DNA from: Dialister sp. CAG:486
GTDB taxonomy: Bacteria; Bacillota; Negativicutes; Veillonellales; Dialisteraceae
DNA length: 10,612 bases
Assembly: GCA_000434475.1 (NCBI GenBank)
Contig: FR879603.1
Location: 1-10,612 of the forward strand
Direction: 5' to 3'
Both the position numbers and the translations under genes were made by a program. This document shows positions 6,234 through 10,612 of this stretch, piece after piece. Numbering within the stretch: the stretch's first letter is position 1; each line of letters starts with the position of its first letter. The notes under the pieces are model-generated. The model was given only the letters and a program-made list of their open reading frames with translations, was not told where the DNA came from and ran no database searches.

Positions 6234-7619
6234 TCATAACAACGCGGCTGCGAAAAAAATGAAGCCTGATAAAATCATGATGCCGATAGAATATCCCATA
6301 ATATCCTTCGCCTTAAGACCCGTTATTCCCAGAAGAGCAATCGCCCAAAATGGCTGTGCCATATTGGTCCAGCAATTCCCATATGCCACCATCAGCGCGG
6401 TCTTTACCAAATCGGCTCCCATCATTTTGGCCGATTCCAGAGCCACCGGCCCCTGTACAGCCCACTGCCCACCACCGGAAGGAACAAACATATTTACGAT
6501 CGCGGCGGATAAGAAAGTCCACAGATAGAAAGTACTTTCTGTGCTGACTGCTGCGATCCCATTGGCTAAAACCATGACCAGACCGGAGTATTTCACAATG
6601 CCAAGGACACCGGCATACAGAGGAAACTGAAAAATGATACCTGCCGTACCGCCCACGGCATCTTTCACTGCCATGACATAATTCGCAATATTTCCATAAA
6701 GCAAAATACCGCCGAAGAGGAAAATAGCATTTAACAGGTTAAAATCTAGCGCATTGAAGCCTTTGGTATAGAAAGCATAGAAGATATAAATAAATCCAAG
6801 TAGCCCCAAAGCCCAGGCCAGAATTGGGCTATAGTTTAAAATATCTCCCACCGTAGCTTTGGACGGACGCTTCTGCAGTTTCAGGTCTTCCTTTTCAATC
6901 GCTTTGATCGCATCCTCATCCAGTGGCTGATAGTCTGATGGATTCTTAGGAAGAAGCAGCGTCGCAAAAAAGGCAGGCCCGATAGCCAGTGCGATGGTGA
7001 CGCAGATATTTGTCGGATTCAACATGTAATCCGTCATAGGAACTACGCCGATCAAGTCTTCCATGATATGGCCTGGAGTTGCGATGAAGAGACCCACCGA
7101 AGAAGACAGGACACCCTGCCAAGTCATCTGCCCTACATACGCGCCAGCAGCCATCAGACCATATTCGAAAGGAATCTTTTTATCTCGCAGATTCTTCGCT
7201 AATTCCTTCGCTAAGATGGCCCCTACAATAAGGGATAAGCCCCAGTGCACAAAAGAAACCAAAACACTGACCAATGTCACCGTAAACACAGCCGACTTCG
7301 CACTTTTCGGAATCGATGCAATACGGTTGATCCAACCTTTGACCAAAGGCGCATTGGCTACGCAAGAGCCAGTAATGACAATCAAAGCCATCTGCATGGA
7401 AAAGCCAAGCAATTCCCAAAACCCTTTGTACCAATTTTGAACCATCTGCATCGGTCCCTGATCCGTCAGTGCGATGCCTAGGCAAAAAGCGATAAAAGTC
7501 AGTGCCACTGCAAAGATACTCGCATCTGGCATGTACTTTAGAGATAACCGGAGAAGCACATTCCCCATCTTCGTAATGGGCGTTTCATTTTTAGATTCCA
7601 AACCACTTGATTTAGTCAT
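6234..7619 (-). CDS. AtoE-family short-chain fatty acid transporter
   Basis: 461 aa, close to the length of Escherichia coli AtoE (about 440). It is a polytopic inner-membrane protein with roughly ten or more hydrophobic segments, a cytoplasmic start rich in polar residues and a charged loop at about residues 223-255 (DEDAIKAIEKEDLKLQKRPSK). Family hallmarks include KYMPDASIFAVALTFI, SFVHWGLSLIVGAILAKELA, STFYLWTFLSAAIVNMFVPSGGGQWAVQGP and the late NMAQPFWAI. The family (SCFA_trans) is associated with short-chain fatty acid uptake, for example acetoacetate or butyrate, but substrates are rarely proven. AAGGAGG lies 8 bases before the ATG. It is the first structural gene after the hutP-like gene, separated from it by a terminator hairpin that is probably a HutP attenuator. 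No other ato genes are near, so the imported acid may differ from AtoE's. Confidence 0.92.
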   Translation of the reverse strand: MTKSSGLESKNETPITKMGNVLLRLSLKYMPDASIFAVALTFIAFCLGIALTDQGPMQMVQNWYKGFWELLGFSMQMALIVITGSCVANAPLVKGWINRIASIPKSAKSAVFTVTLVSVLVSFVHWGLSLIVGAILAKELAKNLRDKKIPFEYGLMAAGAYVGQMTWQGVLSSSVGLFIATPGHIMEDLIGVVPMTDYMLNPTNICVTIALAIGPAFFATLLLPKNPSDYQPLDEDAIKAIEKEDLKLQKRPSKATVGDILNYSPILAWALGLLGFIYIFYAFYTKGFNALDFNLLNAIFLFGGILLYGNIANYVMAVKDAVGGTAGIIFQFPLYAGVLGIVKYSGLVMVLANGIAAVSTESTFYLWTFLSAAIVNMFVPSGGGQWAVQGPVALESAKMMGADLVKTALMVAYGNCWTNMAQPFWAIALLGITGLKAKDIMGYSIGIMILSGFIFFAAALL

Positions 7620-7685
7620 TTCAAAGCCTCCTTATTCACGAAAACAACATATGCACTGCCTTTTGGCACACCCCCCTTAAGGCAG

Positions 7686-7737
7686 AAAAAAAGCAGAAAA
7701 GACGCACACGATATCATCGTGTTGATACTTTTCTGCT
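7686..7737 (-). terminator. Intergenic attenuator between hutP-like gene and transporter
   Basis: Read leftward, AGCAGAAAAG (7728-7737) pairs perfectly with CTTTTCTGCT (7692-7701). An inner stem ACACGAT/ATCGTGT (7716-7722 with 7706-7712) has a 3-base loop, and seven U follow (7686-7692). This is a strong intrinsic terminator inside an otherwise co-directional gene set. The 5' arm and the 45 bases before it carry repeated NAG triplets (AAG, CAG, UAG, AAG, UAG, CAG, AAG at about 7728-7775), one pair of which (UAG, AAG) is spaced by 4 bases. In Bacillus subtilis, HutP with histidine and Mg2+ binds UAG/NAG repeats in the same gene position and prevents terminator folding. The terminator is seen directly; HutP control is inferred. 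Confidence 0.88.
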
Positions 7738-7787
7738 AAAATCAATTCCTTTATGCTATACTGAGATACTTTATGAAATTGTAAAAA

Positions 7788-8237
7788 TCAATCTCCAAGG
7801 ATTTGAAAACCGACCCCTATCGTTTTATGGCCGGAAAGTTCATGCATAGCCAGATTACCATAAAAGCTTAGGGCGAAATGATTTCCTTTGCGAGCAACAG
7901 CAGCTTTGAAACAGAAATTCTGCCCGATCGCATCGGAAGCTCTTGTGCTTTGTGTGACTTCCAGTACACAGTGCGCTACGGGATGTACATGTTCCCGTTT
8001 CCTTTCAATGATATTTGTATTCAAGCATAAATTCACTACGCTGCGAATGATATTGCTTTGAGAAGAAATACCAAATCCTGCCACGGTGGTGGCAGCGCTT
8101 TTGATCCCCCTTTTCTGTAATTGCAGGATCAAATCCCTTTCCATCTTTTGATCAACAGTCATAGCTAATAAAACGGCCATGCGGCATAGATCTTCCCCTT
8201 CACGCGGGTCTATCAGAAAATCTCCCCATTGAATCAC
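7788..8237 (-). CDS. hutP: HutP-family RNA-binding transcription antiterminator
   Basis: 149 aa, against about 148 for Bacillus subtilis HutP. HutP is a hexameric antiterminator that, with L-histidine and Mg2+, binds NAG-repeat RNA and opens a terminator. Matching segments: CRMAVLLAM (HutP RLSVLLLL), REHVHPVAHCVLEV (RESHALYHATMEAL) and the C-terminal HFALSFYGNLAMHELSGHKTIGVGFQI (WIAVSLYGTIGAPIKGLEHETFGVGINHI). The metal-binding histidines correspond to His85, His89 and His137 (HutP His73, His77, His138). The start is GTG 8237, with GGGGAGG 6 bases upstream; the frame continues to a TTG at 8273, but those codons are the U-run of the leader terminator. It is first in a cassette with an AtoE-type transporter and an amidase, not with hut genes. 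The gene symbol reflects family membership; ligand and target here are inferred. It is flanked on both sides by terminator hairpins. Confidence 0.88.
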   Translation of the reverse strand: MIQWGDFLIDPREGEDLCRMAVLLAMTVDQKMERDLILQLQKRGIKSAATTVAGFGISSQSNIIRSVVNLCLNTNIIERKREHVHPVAHCVLEVTQSTRASDAIGQNFCFKAAVARKGNHFALSFYGNLAMHELSGHKTIGVGFQILGD

Positions 8238-8252
8238 AATAAACCTCCCCAC

Positions 8253-8313
8253 AAAAAAGAAGAAAGAAAACAAACACAGATAGCCTCATGCTACTGGTTT
8301 ATTAACTTTCTTC
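8253..8313 (-). terminator. Leader attenuator upstream of the hutP-like gene
   Basis: Read leftward, GAAGAAAG (8306-8313) pairs with CTTTCTTC (8259-8266). The stem continues through AATAAAC/GTTTGTT (one G-U pair) and CAG-TAG/CTA-CTG around a 7-base loop, and six U follow (8253-8258). The ribosome binding site of the hutP-like gene begins only a few bases after the U-run, so the hairpin sits in its untranslated leader. NAG triplets (CAG, CAG, AAG, AAG, CAG, UAG, GAG) lie in and just before the 5' arm, as in the second attenuator. I infer autoregulation by the HutP-like protein. Confidence 0.8.
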
Positions 8314-8368
8314 CTGCTGTACTTAATCAAGACGCTACATCATAGAATTTACTTTTTATACTGTTAAT

Positions 8369-8398
8369 AGTCTAGCAAAAATAGGATGAATATTCCAA
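8369..8398 (-). promoter_or_regulatory. Candidate promoter of the hutP-like cassette
   Basis: The AT-rich stretch 8320-8455 must hold the promoter. The best pair I see, read leftward, is TTGGAA (8393-8398), 18 bases, TAGACT (8369-8374). An alternative -10 is TATAAA at 8355-8360 with a poor -35. Either would give a leader of about 50 bases before the attenuator stem. The exact choice is weakly supported. Confidence 0.3.
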
Positions 8399-8457
8399 CA
8401 GATTTTATCTATAATTACGAATAAAAATTTTAGTAGGAAAACTTTGGCTCACTAAGG

Positions 8458-8516
8458 AAAAACGGATCCAGGAAACTCCGATGCAATCACAACATCAGCC
8501 CCATCAAAATTTCCTG
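8458..8516 (-). terminator. Terminator of the decarboxylase beta subunit operon
   Basis: Read leftward after the stop codon, CAGGAAA (8510-8516) pairs with TTTCCTG (8469-8475) and an inner GATG/CATC extends the structure around an 18-base loop. GATCCG and five U (8458-8462) follow. The stem is interrupted and the loop is long, so strength is moderate. It would separate this operon from the hutP cassette. Confidence 0.55.
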
Positions 8517-8542
8517 AATCGCATTTCTCAAATCCCCAGTCC

Positions 8543-9670
8543 TTAGCCTCCCAGAAGTGCGAGCATAATGCCGCCGGAGATCGCGGTGCCGAAGACGCCG
8601 GCGAGGTTCGGACCCATCGCATGCATCAGAAGGAAGACGCGGCGGCTTTCCTGCTGCCCCACGAGGTGGGAAACGCGGGCGGCGATCGGAACGGAGGCGA
8701 TACCGGCAGATCCGATCAAGGGATTGATACGGCCGCCTGAGAGTGTATTCATGAGCTTGGCACAGACCACGCCGCTGCCGGTACCAAAGGCAAACGCCAC
8801 AAGGCCGAGGAAGATGATGAGGATGGTCGAGGACGTGAGGAAGGTATCCGCAGCCATGGTCGAGCCGATGGCTACCGTCAAGACCAGCGTGACCATATTG
8901 AGAAGGGTATTGGCAGCCGTTTCCGCCAGCTTGCCGACGACGAGGCATTCGCGCAGGAGATTTCCCAGCATCAGCATGGTGATGAGCGGCGCGACCGGCG
9001 GCAGGAACACATTGACGATGAGCGCCATCACGATCGGGAACGCGATTTTCTCGAGACGAGACACATAGCGCGGCTGCTTCATCATGATTTTCCTCTCCTC
9101 CTTATTCGTGAGGAGCTTCATGATCGGCGGCTGAATGAGCGGCATAAGAGCCATATAAGAGTACGCTGCGACAGAAATCTGCGGCAGGAGATGCGGCGCC
9201 AGCTTCATCGTGGTGTAGATCGCCATCGGACCATCCGCACCGCCGATGATGCCGATCGAGGCTGCTTCTCCCAGATGGAATCCAAGGAGCTGTGCGCCGA
9301 TCAATGCGACAAAGATGCCCAGATGCGCAGCCGCCCCCAGAATGACGAGAGAAGGATTGGCGATCATGGGGCCGAAATCCGTCATGGCGCCGACGCCAAG
9401 AAAAATGAGCGGCGGCAGAATGAGCTGCTCCACACCCTGATACGCAAAGTAGAAAAGCCCGCCCGGTGCAGTCAGTGTCGAGCCCGGTACATTGGCCACG
9501 ATGCAGGAAAAGCCGATCCCTACCAGCAGAAATGGTTCGTATTTCTTGATGATGCCCAGATACAGCAGGACACATCCGGCAATGATCATGACCAGATTTC
9601 CCAAAGTCAGATCCAAAAGTCCGGTCTGATGCAAAAGCTCACTCATCAAGGTCACAAATAACTGATCCAT
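8543..9670 (-). CDS. Sodium-pumping biotin-dependent decarboxylase, beta subunit
   Basis: 375 aa integral membrane protein of the OadB/GcdB/MmdB/MadB family. The beta subunit removes CO2 from carboxybiotin and exports Na+. Length matches the short members (methylmalonyl-CoA and glutaconyl-CoA type, about 373-375) better than OadB (about 433). Hallmarks: LPPLIFLGVGAMTDFGP, the intramembrane ASIGIIGGADGP with Asp146 matching the essential Na+-site aspartate of OadB (Asp203), the soluble loop at about 186-205, INPLIGSAGIASVPIAARV, and the late GPNLAGVFGTAISGG. The ATG follows AGGA by 8 bases and lies only 4 bases after the preceding small gene, so the two are translationally coupled. The carboxyltransferase (alpha) and biotin carrier subunits are not in the window. 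The substrate therefore stays open: methylmalonyl-CoA, glutaconyl-CoA, oxaloacetate or malonate. Confidence 0.93.
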   Translation of the reverse strand: MDQLFVTLMSELLHQTGLLDLTLGNLVMIIAGCVLLYLGIIKKYEPFLLVGIGFSCIVANVPGSTLTAPGGLFYFAYQGVEQLILPPLIFLGVGAMTDFGPMIANPSLVILGAAAHLGIFVALIGAQLLGFHLGEAASIGIIGGADGPMAIYTTMKLAPHLLPQISVAAYSYMALMPLIQPPIMKLLTNKEERKIMMKQPRYVSRLEKIAFPIVMALIVNVFLPPVAPLITMLMLGNLLRECLVVGKLAETAANTLLNMVTLVLTVAIGSTMAADTFLTSSTILIIFLGLVAFAFGTGSGVVCAKLMNTLSGGRINPLIGSAGIASVPIAARVSHLVGQQESRRVFLLMHAMGPNLAGVFGTAISGGIMLALLGG

Positions 9671-9674
9671 GATC

Positions 9675-9830
9675 TCAATCCTTTCTTTCCTTCACTTCTC
9701 CGAGCTTATTCAGCAGAGGGAAGAAATGGAGCACCACACCGATGAAGGAAATAAACACAAAGCTCAGTAAAAAATCAATGGCGGAAAGAAGCAGTGCGCC
9801 GCCTAACGTATCCGGTAAAACTGCCATCAT
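9675..9830 (-). CDS. Small one-helix membrane protein, candidate mini gamma subunit
   Basis: 51 aa, starting MMAVLPDTLGG and ending LNKLGEVKERKD. One hydrophobic segment (about residues 10-38, rich in Leu, Phe, Ile, Val) is followed by a short basic/acidic tail. The start overlaps the stop of the upstream thioesterase-like gene by four bases (ATGA), and its stop is 4 bases before the beta subunit ATG, which indicates tight coupling. AGGGG stands about 5 bases upstream; the second ATG (9827) is equally possible. OadG-type gamma subunits also have a single N-terminal helix and sit next to beta, but they are longer and carry a hydrophilic C-terminal half that is absent here. The gamma-like role is inferred from position and topology only. 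Confidence 0.7.
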   Translation of the reverse strand: MMAVLPDTLGGALLLSAIDFLLSFVFISFIGVVLHFFPLLNKLGEVKERKD

Positions 9831-10276
9831 CTCATCCCCTTGATCTCTTCATTCGCCTGACGGATCAGCAGCAGGCGTGTACGTTCTTCCGCCCTGTCCA
9901 AGACCGCCTGCTTGAGTACGATCGCTCTCTTGTGGAGGCCGTGACCGATCTCTCCCTGCTCATCCCACGCTTTGACCTCGAGCGTCACATCATGGTCCGT
10001 CAAAGCGATGACCGATGCATGGACCGTCACCGTCATGCCGAGGCTGGTCGGTGCCGTATGTACAAAATTCACCGACAGTCCGATGCTCGCATAGTCATCG
10101 GGAAGATAGGGATCGATCGCTTTGATAGATGCATCGATCGCCCAATGGATCAGCCTCGGTGTAGCAAGCAGGCTTTTGAAATCATTATCGTAATTATCGG
10201 AAGCATCCGACTGTTGTACCACGCGACGTGCTATGGCATTCTGTCCTACCGCAATAAAATCATTTAAGTCAATCAT
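9827..10276 (-). CDS. FlK-like hotdog-fold thioesterase
   Basis: 149 aa. It resembles fluoroacetyl-CoA thioesterase FlK and its relatives: LLATPRLIHWAIDAS, YLPDDYASIGLSVNFVHTAP, TSLGMTVTVHASV and GEIGHGLHKRAIV. Such enzymes cleave short acyl-CoA thioesters in the cytoplasm. Of the FlK catalytic residues, Thr42 and His76 correspond to Thr39 and His73 at identical spacing (34 residues), but Glu50 is replaced by Ile47 with an adjacent Asp48, so catalysis may differ or the protein may only bind CoA esters. ATG 10276 is chosen because it gives the FlK-like distance of about 40 residues to the Thr; AAAGGGA precedes it. An upstream ATG at 10339 with GGAG at 7 bases would add 21 polar residues. It is first in an operon with the small membrane protein and decarboxylase beta subunit, hinting at quality control or release of an acyl-CoA tied to decarboxylation. 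Confidence 0.82.
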   Translation of the reverse strand: MIDLNDFIAVGQNAIARRVVQQSDASDNYDNDFKSLLATPRLIHWAIDASIKAIDPYLPDDYASIGLSVNFVHTAPTSLGMTVTVHASVIALTDHDVTLEVKAWDEQGEIGHGLHKRAIVLKQAVLDRAEERTRLLLIRQANEEIKGMR

Positions 10277-10406
10277 GGCTATCCCTTTCTGTACCACATC
10301 GCCCGCTGGGTGATATCCCTTTTTCTCATACTTCCCCATTTCCCGGCTCCATGGCTGCCAGAAAGCAGGAAAACGATCTGCAACGTTTTTTCACGTTTCG
10401 ACTGTG

Positions 10407-10435
10407 ATTATAACCACGAATTCATAGCTTGTATA
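10407..10435 (-). promoter_or_regulatory. Promoter of the thioesterase-decarboxylase operon
   Basis: Read leftward, TATACA (10430-10435), 17 bases, TATAAT (10407-10412): a perfect -10 and 4 of 6 bases at -35, giving a start near 10400 and a leader of about 125 bases. One of three AGCTTGTA-like repeats overlaps the -35 box. Confidence 0.65.
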
Positions 10436-10485
10436 ATACTTTTATATGCTATATTTATAGCTTGTAGTATATATTATGGCTTGTA
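10426..10485. repeat. Three direct repeats AGCTTGTA, candidate operator sites
   Basis: AGCTTGTA at 10426-10433 and 10459-10466 and GGCTTGTA at 10478-10485, in AT-rich flanks (each preceded by AT). Start-to-start distances are 33 and 19 bases. They lie over and upstream of the -35 of the leftward operon and just before a possible divergent gene, the usual place for activator or repressor sites. The regulator is unknown. Confidence 0.5.
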
Positions 10486-10513
10486 AATTATATAAAATTG
10501 CCATCTTCTGCGT

Positions 10514-10612
10514 ATGAATTTTATTTATTCTTCTGTGGAAAAATCGAAGAAATTTTCATTTTTTACCCATAACATCCAGTACAACGATCTGCCGACTCTG
10601 ATCTGTTATTCC
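10514..10612 (+). CDS. Possible start of a divergent gene, cut by window edge
   Basis: An ATG at 10514 opens a frame that stays open for 33 codons to the window end (MNFIYSSVEKSKKFSFFTHN onward). An in-frame stop lies seven codons upstream, and no clear ribosome binding site is seen. Its place opposite the decarboxylase operon, with shared direct repeats between them, would suit a divergently transcribed regulator, but no domain can be recognised from so short a piece. The remainder of 10277-10513 holds only the promoter, the repeats and a minor AACGT/ACGTT inverted repeat near 10384-10399. Confidence 0.3.
   Translation, partial: MNFIYSSVEKSKKFSFFTHNIQYNDLPTLICYS

Noticed and set aside
7788..8273. 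TTG start at 8273 for the hutP-like gene
   Set aside because: The added codons are the U-run of the leader terminator and the ribosome binding site itself; GTG 8237 has a proper GGGGAGG spacing and the family length.
8487..9575. Leftward and rightward open frames overlapping the decarboxylase beta subunit
   Set aside because: The translations are rich in Arg, His and Ser with no hydrophobic pattern, as expected for frame-shifted reading of a membrane protein gene.
8543..9670. Assignment as oxaloacetate decarboxylase subunit OadB specifically
   Set aside because: Length fits the methylmalonyl-CoA/glutaconyl-CoA class better, and without the alpha subunit the substrate cannot be fixed.

Overview
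The window reads as chromosomal DNA of an anaerobic Firmicute of the class Negativicutes (Veillonella/Dialister/Megasphaera-like). The reasons are a biotin-dependent sodium-pump decarboxylase beta subunit of the short (about 375 aa) type, a malonate decarboxylase alpha subunit, a HutP-family regulator, Shine-Dalgarno-led genes and moderately G+C-rich core genes. The genus assignment is inference.

Layout. (1) 159-1946 (+) encodes a FIST sensor fused to a GGDEF diguanylate cyclase. It is bracketed by repeat-rich intergenic DNA at 1-158 and 1931-2290: mosaics of small GC-rich palindromes and several families of 7-bp tandem repeats. (2) 2342-4015 (-) is a full-length malonate decarboxylase alpha subunit (mdcA/madA type), a single gene with its own promoter region and a strong hairpin downstream. 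(3) 4149-4280 holds another repeat mosaic, directly fused to a 5'-truncated LytTR DNA-binding domain (about 4281-4570, +). (4) 4607-8313 (-) is a visibly more A+T-rich cassette: a HutP-family RNA-binding antiterminator, an AtoE-family short-chain fatty acid transporter and an amidase-signature hydrolase. A Rho-independent terminator lies in the leader of the hutP-like gene and a second one between it and the transporter gene. Both have NAG triplets in and before the 5' arm, which is the pattern expected of HutP-controlled attenuators. (5) 8543-10276 (-) is a tightly packed operon: a FlK-like hotdog thioesterase, a 51-residue one-helix membrane protein (candidate mini gamma subunit) and a sodium-pump decarboxylase beta subunit. 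Its promoter carries three copies of an AGCTTGTA-like direct repeat. A possible divergent partial gene begins at 10514.

How the genes may work together. The most interesting unit is the HutP-AtoE-amidase cassette. HutP is known as the histidine-responsive antiterminator of histidine utilisation operons, yet no hut enzyme is present here and the protein appears to sit between two attenuators. I infer a self-controlled, ligand-gated RNA switch for uptake of a small carboxylate and hydrolysis of an amide. The flanking operons point to organic-acid decarboxylation and CoA-thioester metabolism.
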